NCBI RefSeq assembly: GCF_013409935.1
Contig: NZ_JACCCO010000002.1
Location: 620,001-684,000 of the forward strand
DNA from: Streptosporangium sandarakinum
GTDB lineage: Bacteria; Actinomycetota; Actinomycetes; Streptosporangiales; Streptosporangiaceae
Direction: 5' to 3'
DNA length: 64,000 bases
In this document: positions 34,676 to 45,485 of the stretch, one piece after another
Layout of the letters: every line of letters starts with the position of its first letter
Position numbering within the stretch: the first letter of the stretch is position 1
Translations under genes and position numbers: made by a program
Notes under the pieces: model-generated
Told to the model about the DNA's origin: nothing
Databases searched by the model: none
The model's input: the letters and a program-made list of their open reading frames with translations, nothing else

Positions 34676-37522
34676 TCAGTCCTCTTCGGGGGTGAAGTCG
34701 AACATTCCCTGGGTCATCGGGATCGGCGCGTTGCGCGCCGCCTTCTCGATCTCCGACCATTCCGATCCGAGCATGTTGAAGAGCAGTGCTGTTTTGGCCC
34801 AGTTGCGCTTCTCGCAGATCGAGTAGAGCAGGTAGGAGAGTTCCTTGGAAGTGTCGAGGTCAACTCTGGTCTTTGCGGCGGCCATGAGTGCCCCGGCCGC
34901 CCCGATGCCTTCCTCGTCCAGCCGCTTGGCCAGATGCATAACGACTTCCCAGACAGAAATCCGATCATCGTCTCGGGGGTCATAGTCGTTCGGAAGCTCC
35001 CCTGGGCTAAAGAGCTGGACGATCCCGCCGCGTGACTTGAGCACTCCGGCTCGATCGAGACCGGCGACTGCGGTGTCCATGGCCCTGGAGAGGGTGTCAG
35101 CCTCACCGAACTTACCTGAATCGAAACCGTAACCTTTGAACCATTCGATACAAAAGCGAGTGTCGGAGTCGAAGTCTCCCTCTTGCTCAGAGAGGACCTC
35201 TGCAAGGATTTGATTAATTAAAATAAGCGCCGCACGAACCCGCATTGGAGAACCATCAGATTCAATTACCTGCGCATACCGGGAAAATACTGCCATCCCG
35301 GGCCCAATCGCCGCTTGAGCCAGATCAACTGGGGCTATTCCACCCTGCTGCAGGTCACGAAGTGCGCCAGGAAGTTCAGTCTTGAGAATATTAATCAGGC
35401 CTCGCCGGTCAATTAAACCAGCCGTTTCCGGTCGAGGGCGACACGCTAGCACTACCGAGGAGGCAAGCGCGTTGGTTCCAATGCTGATCATGCGACCACC
35501 CCGCTCAGTGCGGATTGGCCAAGTAGCAGTGATTGACCACCCCGAACGAATCATTCCTTCAAGAAGAGTCTCCCAACCGGTCGAGGCGTCTCCATTTTCA
35601 TCCACCTCAGACTGTTTAAACGCATAGAAAACAGTCATCGGGAATCGCTCTGTCGCACTCTTTCGAATTTGCGTGAAAACCTTTTGGAAGCCGTCCTCGA
35701 AGAATCGTGTCGCCCCTCCCTTTCCGCCGTGACGGTAAGGGTTAGCAACAAGCTCGTCGGTCTTTGGCGTTAGCAGCGTACTTAGAATGTCCGGAAAGAC
35801 AGATCCGAGCGAACGACGCAGCCATACATAAAAGAAGTCAGCCAGATCTGCATATCCAATATTATCGTAATAGGGCGGATCAGTCGAAACTAAAACCCCT
35901 TCATAAGTTCGATTCCCAGCGTCAAGCTGTGCCACCTCGCCACGCCCGCCACTTGGCAGCATCATCATGCTCTTCGCGATCGCAGAAATTATAATATCTA
36001 GAGTTCCAGACGATGGGCCAAATATATTACCTTCCCCAAAATCCCATGTCATAGGGAGAGATTGTCGTGCAAAAGTGTTACGCAGCAGCTCGTTCTGAGG
36101 ATTACTGGACCAAGTCGTCAAGGTTGACGAATAGTCAGCAAGACGGCTAACAGCAAGAGCTAGATAGATCGATACTGCATCAGCGTACGCTTCTTTATAT
36201 ACGCCATTCTTGCCGACATGACTGCCTCGACAGGAATCAACAGAAGGTGTTTCGCCAAGAATCTTTTCTCGTGCTTCAAGTACGAGGTCACTGAAGGTCT
36301 CGAATGCAACAAGCTGGCGATCAGTAAAAAGCTGATCGAAGGTATCTAGCCCGTAGTTTACACACCAGATGTTCCTAGGATCTTCAGCTAAAGCTGAATC
36401 CGGAACATTATCAGGACGAACAACTGCGGCGGCCTGACAGTGCTCTTCATTAGGAGCGAGATAATAGCGCATCCGAGGCCCCTCGGCGGCGATAGCCATG
36501 AGTTGGACCCCCATACGCCTTGCTTTTCCCTCGCTTTGAATATAGCTAGAACGTACTGGTGCCCCACATATTAAGCAAACAGCTTTCCCCTTAATGATAG
36601 TGCCATCTTGGGGCTTCCCCTCAGGGCCGCGAATCTCGAAGCGAATTTGCTTACCTTCAACGATCGGTTCCACATAGCGTTCTTTTCCTTTCTTTCTGCC
36701 AAGCCAGAAAGAGCGGACTAGTGGCATAGTGCTACCACAGGCAGGGTTAGGGCAGGTCACTGTACGAGCCCAGATCCAGGCAATGACATTGGCCTTGGTG
36801 CCGTCCGCCAGCTTGGCCTTCGGATACAGGTGACCGATGCGCTTCTCTGCCTCGTCCCGCATCCACTTCCCGTACCGGCGAACGTCCTCCGCCAGGCCGG
36901 TCGCCCCCGGCCAGTCCCCCATCCGCTCCTCGGCCGCTCCCGGGAACACCGGAGGCTGCCCCGCCCACTTCGGCGGGATCTCGATCAGCGCCTTGTTGAT
37001 CAGCACCGGCACCGGGTTCAGGTCCGAGGCATGCGCCTCCAGCCCCAGCCGCTGCGCTTCCAGCGGGATCGACCCGCCTCCCGCGAACGGGTCGAGGATC
37101 GGTGGCGGGTTGCCGTCGCAGGACTTCCAGATCTCCCGGCGGGCCTCCTCGTAGAGCGCCTTGTCGTTGATGTTGTCCCAGTTCACGAGCCGCTCGATGA
37201 TGCCGAACAGGCGCTTGCGCTCCACCTCCTGCTCCGCCTCGGTGGGGAACTCCTCGGGGCGCGAGGAGGGGTCGTCCACGAGCTGGGCGAAGAGCACCGC
37301 CCGGCAGGCCGCCAGCGGCCGGCGTGCCCACCACAGGTGCAGGGTGGACGGGTGGCCGTGCCGGATCGACTTCTCGCGGGCCGACTGCTTGTTGATCTCC
37401 TCCAGCGGCAGCGCGACCTCGATCAGCTTCTTCCGGTACCCGCCCGAACCCGTACCGCCGCTCCCCGCACCGGTGCCGCCTGCGCCCATGCCGTCCGTCC
37501 CGCCCGTGCCAGCGTCGCTCAT
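34676..37522 (-). CDS. DUF1156 DNA methyltransferase, anti-phage associated
   Basis: A 948-residue adenine/cytosine-N4-type DNA methyltransferase. Residues 30-90 are DUF1156 (EVALPLEEINKQSAREKSIR, HGHPSTLHLWWARRPLAACR). Motif I is ILDPFAGGGSIPLEAQRLGL near 139, and motif IV is DPPYYDNIGYADLADFF near 547. Cys pairs (CPNPACGSTM near 254, CLICGAP near 312) suggest a zinc ribbon. It should mark host DNA and let the partner helicase and ATPase attack unmarked phage DNA. ATG 37522 overlaps the SNF2 stop as ATGA, and the DUF499 gene follows by 4 bases. The bases from about 34930 to 36760 are clearly AT-richer than both ends, and a TTA Leu codon (35219-35221) occurs there, so the middle of the gene looks foreign. 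Confidence 0.9.
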   Translation of the reverse strand: MSDAGTGGTDGMGAGGTGAGSGGTGSGGYRKKLIEVALPLEEINKQSAREKSIRHGHPSTLHLWWARRPLAACRAVLFAQLVDDPSSRPEEFPTEAEQEVERKRLFGIIERLVNWDNINDKALYEEARREIWKSCDGNPPPILDPFAGGGSIPLEAQRLGLEAHASDLNPVPVLINKALIEIPPKWAGQPPVFPGAAEERMGDWPGATGLAEDVRRYGKWMRDEAEKRIGHLYPKAKLADGTKANVIAWIWARTVTCPNPACGSTMPLVRSFWLGRKKGKERYVEPIVEGKQIRFEIRGPEGKPQDGTIIKGKAVCLICGAPVRSSYIQSEGKARRMGVQLMAIAAEGPRMRYYLAPNEEHCQAAAVVRPDNVPDSALAEDPRNIWCVNYGLDTFDQLFTDRQLVAFETFSDLVLEAREKILGETPSVDSCRGSHVGKNGVYKEAYADAVSIYLALAVSRLADYSSTLTTWSSNPQNELLRNTFARQSLPMTWDFGEGNIFGPSSGTLDIIISAIAKSMMMLPSGGRGEVAQLDAGNRTYEGVLVSTDPPYYDNIGYADLADFFYVWLRRSLGSVFPDILSTLLTPKTDELVANPYRHGGKGGATRFFEDGFQKVFTQIRKSATERFPMTVFYAFKQSEVDENGDASTGWETLLEGMIRSGWSITATWPIRTERGGRMISIGTNALASSVVLACRPRPETAGLIDRRGLINILKTELPGALRDLQQGGIAPVDLAQAAIGPGMAVFSRYAQVIESDGSPMRVRAALILINQILAEVLSEQEGDFDSDTRFCIEWFKGYGFDSGKFGEADTLSRAMDTAVAGLDRAGVLKSRGGIVQLFSPGELPNDYDPRDDDRISVWEVVMHLAKRLDEEGIGAAGALMAAAKTRVDLDTSKELSYLLYSICEKRNWAKTALLFNMLGSEWSEIEKAARNAPIPMTQGMFDFTPEED
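34930..36760. other. AT-rich segment inside the DUF1156 gene
   Basis: Many AT-rich words (TGATTAATTAAAATAAG, GGCCAAATATATTACC, ATTATAATATCTAGAG) cluster here while flanking codons are strongly G/C-ending. The change near 36760 is sharp. The segment covers the zinc-ribbon region and the catalytic DPPY. It fits exchange of a recognition region by recombination. Edges are judged by eye. Confidence 0.75.
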
Positions 37523-40500
37523 ACCGGTGCTCCTCCTCGTGCCCATTCCTTGTTCCAATCGCCACCCAGGTCGGTGGCGGCGAAGTCGCCGAACTCCACG
37601 TCCCGGAAGGGGTCGACGAGGTAGCGGACCTCGTCGCGGTCCGGGCCGTCCGGGTGCACGCTCACCAGTGCGAGGCGGAAGGACCGGCCGGAGTTCTTGC
37701 CGGTCAGCACCTCCGTCCGGGTGACGTGGAAGTCTGCGGCCCCGGCGACGCGGCCCTTGACCTCGATGAAGACCCAGTGGTCGTCCACCGTTCGGGAGCG
37801 GATGTCGTAGCCGGGGTTGTTGTGCGCCATCTCCTCCGGCAGGCGGCCAAGTTTGCGCTCCTCGGCCAGCACGCGGTCCACCGCGCGCCGCTCCACCCCG
37901 GCGGTGTCCCTGGCATACGCCTCCGACGGGCCGGTGCGCAGGCCGTCCAGCCGGTCGAGCAGGCCCTGCGGGACGACCAGCGCGCCGCCGGCCACCAGCG
38001 GGGTCCGCACCTGGAGCAGCTCGTCGCGGTCCAGGTCGGCCAGGCGGCGCTCCAGCCGGGCTTCCAGGTCGCGGGCCCGCCGCTGCGCGGTCTCCGGCCG
38101 GATCTTGAGCTTCTTGCCGGTCAGCTCGGCGTCCAGCAAGTCGGCGTGCCGGGTGTCCCAGTAGTTGATCTCCTGCAGGAGGCGCTGCCGGACGAGCGTC
38201 CGGGTGCGGGCGGTCTGCGCCTTCAGCCGGGTCCGCAGGTCGTCGACGAGCACGGCCAGGCCGTGCTCGACGGCCCAGCCGATCGCCAGGTCCTCCACGC
38301 CCGCCGCGAGCCAGTCCTCCTCCAGCACGCCGGCCACCAGTCGCCGCTCCCGCTCCGAGGCGGGCGCGTAGTCGAGGTACGGCGCGGCGCCGGCCGTACG
38401 GGCCGCCGTCCGGCCGAGCTCGACGAAGTCGAAGCGCTTGCTGACCACGTGGTTGTGGCCGTCGGTGACCTCCTGGGAGACGGCGACCAGCAGGTGCGGC
38501 TCCTCCCCCGTGTCGCGGCGGTCCACGAGCACCGCGCCCTGCTTGAGCTGGGTGCCGTGCCGTTCGACGATCAGGGAGAGCACCGCGTCGAGCAGCGGGT
38601 GCCCGGGGGCGAGCAGGTCGGCGCGGGGCCGGCCGGGGACGCGGACGAGCTCGCGGTCGAAGGTGACGCGCTCGTAGCGGCGCAGCACCGGGACGCCCGC
38701 CCGGATCTGGCGGTCGTGCTCGACGATGTCGCCGGCGACGTGGGTGATCTCGTAGCGGCCGGTCTCGCGCTCGGCGATCCGGCCGCCGAGCAGCCGGAAA
38801 GCGGCGAGGAAGAACGCCTTGACGTAGTGCGGCTGCAGGCGGCGGGCCTGGGCCTCCTCCATGCGCAGCCGCCACCGGGCGACGTCGGCCTCCTCCAGCC
38901 GCTGGTGGGCCAGGGCGCGCTCGCGCATCAGCCGGTCGAGGCCCTGGCCGACCGAGTCGTCGATGACCTGGTTGAGCCGGTCGCGGACCTCGGGGCGGTC
39001 ACCGTACTGGATGGCCTCGACGAGGAGCTTGCGCAGCGGCTCGCCGTGGAACGCCTCGCCGAGGACGTCGAAGACCTTGCCCTTGTAGGCGCGTCGCTGC
39101 TCCTCGATCTTCTCCAGCAGGCGCAGGAAGACGGCGCCCTCGCGGGTGTCGGCGGCGACGAGGTTCCACAGGTGGCAGACCTCGGTCTGGCCGATGCGGT
39201 GGATGCGGCCGAAGCGCTGCTCGATCCGGTTGGGGTTCCACGGCAGGTCGTAGTTGACCATGAGGTGGGCCCGCTGGAGGTTCAGGCCCTCGCCCGCGGC
39301 GTCGGTGGCGACGAGGACGCGACATTCCCTGTCCTGGGTGAAGACCTCCTTGACCCGGCGACGCTGGTCGCGGGAGACGCCGCCGTGGATGGCGACGACG
39401 GCCTCCTCGCGGCCGATCAGCCCGCGGATCCGCTCGACGAGGTACTCCAGCGTGTCGCGGTGCTCGGTGAACACGATGAGCTTGCGGGGGCTGCCGTCGG
39501 CGTCGCGGATCAGCGGGTCATCGCAGAGCAGGTCGGACAGCTCGGTCCACTTGCGGTCGGTGCCGGAGTTGCGCACCCGGCGGGCCAGCTCGGCGAGGTC
39601 GGCGAGGATCCCCAGCTCCTTGTCGAGCTCGGCGATGGTCTGCGCGGTGGTCGCGGCGTCGACGACGTCGTCCTCCAGCTCCTCCACCTCGGAGCTGGAC
39701 AGCTCGTCCAGCTCGGCGTCGAGGTCGTCCGGGGCCTTGCCGAGGGCAACGGCGAGCCGGTCCTTCAGCCGGGACTCCATGGCGCTGCCGCCGGTGGCCA
39801 GCTCATGGCGGAGCCGCTGCAGGCGCTTGTGCCGGCGGAGGAGGGACTGCAGGATCGCCTCCGGGCTGGAGGCGAGGCGGCGCTGCAGGACGGTGAGCGC
39901 GAAGCCGACGGTGTTGCCGCGCCGGCCCTCGCCCTGGGCGGCGAGCTGCTGGGCCCGGCCCATCTCCTCGCGGACGTAGTCGGTGACGACCTCGTACAGC
40001 TCGCGCTCGGGGTCGGACAGCTCGTACGGCACCGTGTAGGCGCGGCGTTCGGGGAACAGCGGTTTGCCGTCGAAGGTGAGCAGGTCCTCCTTGACCATGC
40101 GGCGCATGAGCCCGTCGGTGTCGGCGGAGCTGATGCCCTCGCGGTACTTCCCCTCGAAGCGGTCGGAGTCGAGCAGGCCCATGAACAGCTGGAAGTCGGC
40201 CTCGCTGCCGGCGTGCGGGGTCGCGGTCATCAGCAGCAGGTGGCGGGCGTGCCGGCCGAGCAGCTCGCCGAGCTGGTAACGCCTGGTCTTCTTCAGCTCG
40301 TCGCCGAAGTAGCGGGCGGACATCCGATGGGCCTCGTCGACCACGACGAGGTCCCAGTCGCTCCGTTCAAGTTGGGCCTGCAGCTCCTCGTTGCGGGAAA
40401 GCTGGTCCATGCGGGCGAGCAGCAGCGGGTGGCGGTCGAAGACGCTCTGGTCGAGCTGGGCGTCGACGAGCTGGCGGGTGAGCTGCTCGAAGCGGAGGCC

Positions 40501-41031
40501 GAACTTCTCCAGCAGCTCCTCCTGCCACTGCTCGACCAGGCCGCCCGGCGCCACGATCATGCACCGTTCCAAATCACCTCGAAGCATCAGCTCCTTGATG
40601 TAGAGGCCGGCCATGATGGTCTTGCCGGCACCGGGGTCGTCGGCGAGGACGAACCGCAGGGGGGTGCGGTCGAGCAGCTCGCCGTACACCGCCTGGATCT
40701 GGTGCGGCAGCGGCTCCAGGTCGCTGGTGGTGACCGCGAGCATCGGGTCGAAGCGGGCCGCCATCCGGATGCGGAGCGCCTCGGCGGCTAGCTTGAACAG
40801 CGCGCCGTCGCCGTCGAAGCCATAGGCGGCCGAGGGCTTGCGCAGGCTGAGCCGGGACTCGTGGTCGCGGGAGAGGAGCTGGTCCTCGACCTGGCCACCG
40901 GCGGTCCGGTAGGTGAGGTCGACAGCGTCGGAGCCGTACCACTTGACCGCGACGACGGAGACATCTACACCGGGTGTCACGCCGCCGACGACCGCGCCCG
41001 GAGTCAGATCCTCGAGTCTGACGCCCGCCAC
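37519..41031 (-). CDS. SNF2-type helicase with C-terminal DUF3883 (DrmD-like)
   Basis: An SNF2/RapA-like helicase of 1170 residues, likely moving on double-stranded DNA. Seen: Walker A FVLADDPGAGKTIMAGLYI near 127, DEAH box LVVVDEAHRMSARYFGDELK near 228, helicase C-lobe ATDAAGEGLNLQRAHLMVNY and RFGRIHRIGQTEVCHLW near 606, and a C-terminal DUF3883 region MAHNNPGYDIRSRTVDDHWV then IEVKGRVAGAADFHVTRTEV near 1080, which has the D...E-x-K pattern of PD-(D/E)XK folds. DISARM DrmD and DUF499/DUF1156 partners have this layout. I chose GTG 41031 for GGGAGG 5 bases upstream and because family proteins start there; ATG 41082 is the longer alternative, without a site. Stop overlaps the DUF1156 ATG. A promoter lies at 41115-41143. 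Confidence 0.92.
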   Translation of the reverse strand: MAGVRLEDLTPGAVVGGVTPGVDVSVVAVKWYGSDAVDLTYRTAGGQVEDQLLSRDHESRLSLRKPSAAYGFDGDGALFKLAAEALRIRMAARFDPMLAVTTSDLEPLPHQIQAVYGELLDRTPLRFVLADDPGAGKTIMAGLYIKELMLRGDLERCMIVAPGGLVEQWQEELLEKFGLRFEQLTRQLVDAQLDQSVFDRHPLLLARMDQLSRNEELQAQLERSDWDLVVVDEAHRMSARYFGDELKKTRRYQLGELLGRHARHLLLMTATPHAGSEADFQLFMGLLDSDRFEGKYREGISSADTDGLMRRMVKEDLLTFDGKPLFPERRAYTVPYELSDPERELYEVVTDYVREEMGRAQQLAAQGEGRRGNTVGFALTVLQRRLASSPEAILQSLLRRHKRLQRLRHELATGGSAMESRLKDRLAVALGKAPDDLDAELDELSSSEVEELEDDVVDAATTAQTIAELDKELGILADLAELARRVRNSGTDRKWTELSDLLCDDPLIRDADGSPRKLIVFTEHRDTLEYLVERIRGLIGREEAVVAIHGGVSRDQRRRVKEVFTQDRECRVLVATDAAGEGLNLQRAHLMVNYDLPWNPNRIEQRFGRIHRIGQTEVCHLWNLVAADTREGAVFLRLLEKIEEQRRAYKGKVFDVLGEAFHGEPLRKLLVEAIQYGDRPEVRDRLNQVIDDSVGQGLDRLMRERALAHQRLEEADVARWRLRMEEAQARRLQPHYVKAFFLAAFRLLGGRIAERETGRYEITHVAGDIVEHDRQIRAGVPVLRRYERVTFDRELVRVPGRPRADLLAPGHPLLDAVLSLIVERHGTQLKQGAVLVDRRDTGEEPHLLVAVSQEVTDGHNHVVSKRFDFVELGRTAARTAGAAPYLDYAPASERERRLVAGVLEEDWLAAGVEDLAIGWAVEHGLAVLVDDLRTRLKAQTARTRTLVRQRLLQEINYWDTRHADLLDAELTGKKLKIRPETAQRRARDLEARLERRLADLDRDELLQVRTPLVAGGALVVPQGLLDRLDGLRTGPSEAYARDTAGVERRAVDRVLAEERKLGRLPEEMAHNNPGYDIRSRTVDDHWVFIEVKGRVAGAADFHVTRTEVLTGKNSGRSFRLALVSVHPDGPDRDEVRYLVDPFRDVEFGDFAATDLGGDWNKEWARGGAPV

Positions 41032-41114
41032 CCTGGCCTCCCGCTTCACAGCAACTTTCGCGCATGATCCACTTGCAGCCATGGGAGCGTGTTAGATTCC
41101 CCAAGGACGGGTCA

Positions 41115-41143
41115 AACATAGATCAAATCTTCAACTCACACAA
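41115..41143 (-). promoter_or_regulatory. sigma70-like promoter of the SNF2/DUF1156/DUF499 operon
   Basis: On the minus strand TTGTGT (41143-41138), 17 bases, then TATGTT (41120-41115). Transcription would begin near 41108, giving a short leader before the start codon at 41082 or 41031. The stretch 41104-41160 is unusually AT-rich for this genome. Confidence 0.55.
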
Positions 41144-41204
41144 TAAGCTTCTGTGTATCGAATTCACCTCTTCCGAGTGTCGAAGAGGCCGCGTTCCCCT
41201 GTGA

Positions 41205-42788
<1,584 letters not shown>

Positions 42789-42943
42789 CAGCCCTCCCGG
42801 AGCCTCGCCATTCGGCAAAGTTACACCGATGATCGCGCCGATCGCAGGGACTTATCAGGCATGACTCCGAAGTGTGTCTAGAACCGGACGGAAGCCCTGC
42901 CTGCGGAGCGGACACCCGTCAGCTAGGGGCTTTGGTTCCGAGG

Positions 42944-43035
42944 ATGTTCGAGGCTTCGAGCGGATGCGCGACCCCGATCGGGTCCGGAGCTTCGAGCGAG
43001 TCCGGGGCTTAGGGCGGATCCGGGGCGTCGAGGGG
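42944..43035. repeat. degenerate 18-bp tandem repeats
   Basis: Units read GTCCGGAGCTTCGAGCGA (42982-42999), GTCCGGGGCTTAGGGCGG (43000-43017) and ATCCGGGGCGTCGAGGGG (43018-43035), with weaker copies before. They overlap the last codons of the DUF1643 gene, which ends inside the second unit. Confidence 0.6.
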
Positions 43036-43527
43036 GTGCGCGGCGAGCACCTTCGCCAGCCGGTCCTCGAAGGTGCTGCCCCGCACCCGGGCCTTCTCCG
43101 GCCCCACGTACTGCCGCCAGCGGGAGGGGTGCCGCGGCGTGCCCGCCACCATCCACGCCCGGCGGACGCCCGACGTCTCGAGGTGCCGACGCAGCCAGGC
43201 CACCTGTTCCCTCAGGATCGTGCCCGTACGGCCGCTGACCCGGTTCGATCCCCAGGCGAACAGGACCTCGTCGGCCCCGCGCAGCGCCTCGGCGAGCAGG
43301 GCCCGGGACTGGGTCACCTCCGGCTCCCCGATCGGGAGGACGGCGAGCTGGGCCTGGTCCTTGGAGGGGACGTCCAGCAGGTTGGCCAGCCGGAGCCGGT
43401 CGCACCCCACGAGGGGAAGGGCGCAGCCGAGGTTGCGGAACGAGATGGTCTCCGCGGCCGGGCGGAGGGCGGGGTTCAGCAGGATCGCGCACAGTGTCCG
43501 GGAACCGGGACTCGCCTCAGCCTGCAC
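43009..43527 (-). CDS. DUF1643-family protein
   Basis: A 172-residue protein. Seen: LCAILLNPALRPAAETISFR near 11 (the family's L-N-P start), LRLANLLDVPSKDQAQLAVL near 46, ADEVLFAWGSNRVSGRTGTI near 85, and RRAWMVAGTPRHPSRWRQYV near 120. These give the Rossmann-like layout of DUF1643, often seen next to restriction or toxin genes; its biochemical role is unknown. GTG 43527 has GGAGAG about 8 bases upstream. It is divergent from the stator-like pair at 43755, so it may be a regulatory or effector partner of that pair. The C-terminal end lies in degenerate 18-bp repeats. Confidence 0.65.
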   Translation of the reverse strand: MQAEASPGSRTLCAILLNPALRPAAETISFRNLGCALPLVGCDRLRLANLLDVPSKDQAQLAVLPIGEPEVTQSRALLAEALRGADEVLFAWGSNRVSGRTGTILREQVAWLRRHLETSGVRRAWMVAGTPRHPSRWRQYVGPEKARVRGSTFEDRLAKVLAAHPLDAPDPP

Positions 43528-43754
43528 GTGGGTCTCTCCTGGTCTGCGGGGGGTTCCAGGACTTTACCGCGCCACCGGGTCTTCCGATCTTGTCACCGGC
43601 CCGGGACGGCCGGCCGGGAGCCGGGGCTCGGCTCCGCCTTCGTTGAAATGCGCGATATCTGCCATCATGATCGCGCAGGCTGCCCCCTGGATCGATCCAT
43701 CGGAACCGTCCAGCCCCGCCGTACCCCCCGCTCACGAGAGGAGGTCGGACGTCC

Positions 43755-45485
43755 GTGACCGACCATACGCTCGTCACCGAGCTCCGTGACCTCGCCGACC
43801 ACCCGTATCTGGCGGCGCGCGGCGAGCAGCTGCGTGACCTCGCCGACGCGATCGCCGAAACCGGGCAGGACGACATCCCGGAGGGTGGGAAGGCGGCCCG
43901 CTGGTGCGAGATCGATCTCTTCTCGGCCTTCGCGCCCGGCGACACGGTGCTCCCGTCCGGCGCCGGGGACCACTCGGGGGATCTGCCCGGCTCTCCGGAG
44001 GCGAAGCCGTCCTCCCGGGACTCCGGCTTCCGGAGGTGGGTACCGATTCTCAGCCACGTTCTGGTCTTCCTGCCGATCGTCGTCACCTGGCTCGGGCTGA
44101 AGATGGCGACGGACGCCTACGGCCAGACGCTCAAGGCCGACGGCGTCGAGGCGGCCCGGCACCCCTTCCTGGAGATGTGGCAGCAGGGTTTCGGCGGGAG
44201 GCTGGCCGAGTTCTGGGAGTTCGACAACGTCGCCCTGCTCACGCTGGCCGCCATCGGCGTTCTCGTCGTCGTCACGGTGGCCGACCACCGGCTCCGCAAC
44301 GGTGAGGAGGACGCCGCCGACCGACGGGAGAGGGACCTCGACCGGGAGCTGGCGGTGCTGCGCGGCAGGCTCAGGAACGCCCTGACCCGGGCGAGCCTCA
44401 CGCTCGGCCAGGTACGGCTCGCCTCCCCCGCGCGCTTCACCGCCGAGCTCACCAAGGCGGCGGCCCAGATCAACAGGGTGGGGAACACCACCCGCCGCGC
44501 CCAGACGGAGCTGGTCGACGCGCTGACCCGGGCACTGGAGGCGACACAGAAGGCCACGGACGCGCTCATGGCCGGCGCCGCCGACGTGCAGGGCTCCATC
44601 GGATCGCTCGACCGGCACCTCACCGGCATCAACGCCGCCTGCATCGACCTCGCGACGGCGGTCGACCGTACCTCCTCGGTGGTGGACGACGCGGGGACCA
44701 GGGCCACCGAGGCGGTCGGGCAGGCCGGGGACCAGCTGGCCACCGCCATCTCGCAGACCACCCTGGGGCTGCGGGAGTCGTTCAACGAGGAGCTGGTCCG
44801 CTCCATCGAGACCATCCGGAAGACGGTCGCCGTCCTCGACGCACGGGTCGGCGAACTGGCGGGCAACGCCGCCGGCATCGGCGTCGCCGTCGACCGCGTC
44901 GCGGTCTCCGTCGGCGCGATGGGCGCCGGCACCGAGCGGGCGGTCGCCTCCGTCGGCGACCGGCTGGCCACCGCGCTCACCGGCACATCGGCCGACTTCC
45001 GGAACGCCTTCGGCACCGTCGGCACCGAGATCCGCGAGGCCCTCGGCACCTGGTCGGACGCCGCGGGCGCGCACGCCTCCCGGATCGAGACCGTCTCCGG
45101 CATCTCGGGCCGGACGGCCAACGTCCTGGAGGACACGCGGAACGCCCTGGACCGGCTCCCCGCCACGCTGGACGGCGTCCTCGCGGGCCTGCCGTTCCGG
45201 ATCAAGGAGGTCACCGAGAGCGACTTCTCCGATCTGACGCATGCCATCACCCGGCTCCAGGACGCGTTGGACCGGGCGACCGACGTGATCGGCGGCGCCG
45301 TACCGAACGGTGCCGCGGCGGGCCTCGTCACCTCCGATGGCGTCACGTCCGGTGGGGTCGTTCCGGACGACGCCGCGTCCTGCGGTGTGCCCGGCGGCGT
45401 CATGGCCGGTGGTGCCATGGCCGGCGGTGTTCCCGGCGGAGTCGTGGCCGGTGGTGTCCCGAGCGGCGCCGGCGGAGCCGTATGA
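43755..45485 (+). CDS. Membrane protein with long coiled coil, MotA/ZorA-like layout
   Basis: A 576-residue membrane protein. Residues 1-95 are soluble. Two membrane helices follow (VPILSHVLVFLPIVVTWLGL near 96-117 and VALLTLAAIGVLVVVTVADH near 158-180), joined by a loop that includes WQQGFGGRLAEFW. Residues 190-510 form a long helical coiled coil with repeats (VDRTSSVVDDAGTRATEAVG, VGELAGNAAGIGVAVDRVAV). The end is a Gly/Val/Ala-rich tail near 512-576. A two-helix membrane part with a long cytosolic helical tail resembles the ZorA motor of Zorya, although MotA usually has more helices. GTG 43755 is preceded by GAGGAGG. The next gene overlaps as ATGA, which supports a two-protein motor. The link is inference and could also be a chemoreceptor-like protein. 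Confidence 0.6.
   Translation: MTDHTLVTELRDLADHPYLAARGEQLRDLADAIAETGQDDIPEGGKAARWCEIDLFSAFAPGDTVLPSGAGDHSGDLPGSPEAKPSSRDSGFRRWVPILSHVLVFLPIVVTWLGLKMATDAYGQTLKADGVEAARHPFLEMWQQGFGGRLAEFWEFDNVALLTLAAIGVLVVVTVADHRLRNGEEDAADRRERDLDRELAVLRGRLRNALTRASLTLGQVRLASPARFTAELTKAAAQINRVGNTTRRAQTELVDALTRALEATQKATDALMAGAADVQGSIGSLDRHLTGINAACIDLATAVDRTSSVVDDAGTRATEAVGQAGDQLATAISQTTLGLRESFNEELVRSIETIRKTVAVLDARVGELAGNAAGIGVAVDRVAVSVGAMGAGTERAVASVGDRLATALTGTSADFRNAFGTVGTEIREALGTWSDAAGAHASRIETVSGISGRTANVLEDTRNALDRLPATLDGVLAGLPFRIKEVTESDFSDLTHAITRLQDALDRATDVIGGAVPNGAAAGLVTSDGVTSGGVVPDDAASCGVPGGVMAGGAMAGGVPGGVVAGGVPSGAGGAV

Noticed and set aside
37523-38875. Extension of the DUF1156 gene upstream of ATG 37522
   Set aside because: It would overlap the SNF2 helicase in another frame with Arg/Pro/Ala-rich sequence; the ATGA overlap is the natural start.
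37654-40791. A 1045-codon open frame antisense to the SNF2 helicase
   Set aside because: Composition artefact; the minus strand encodes the helicase with all motifs.
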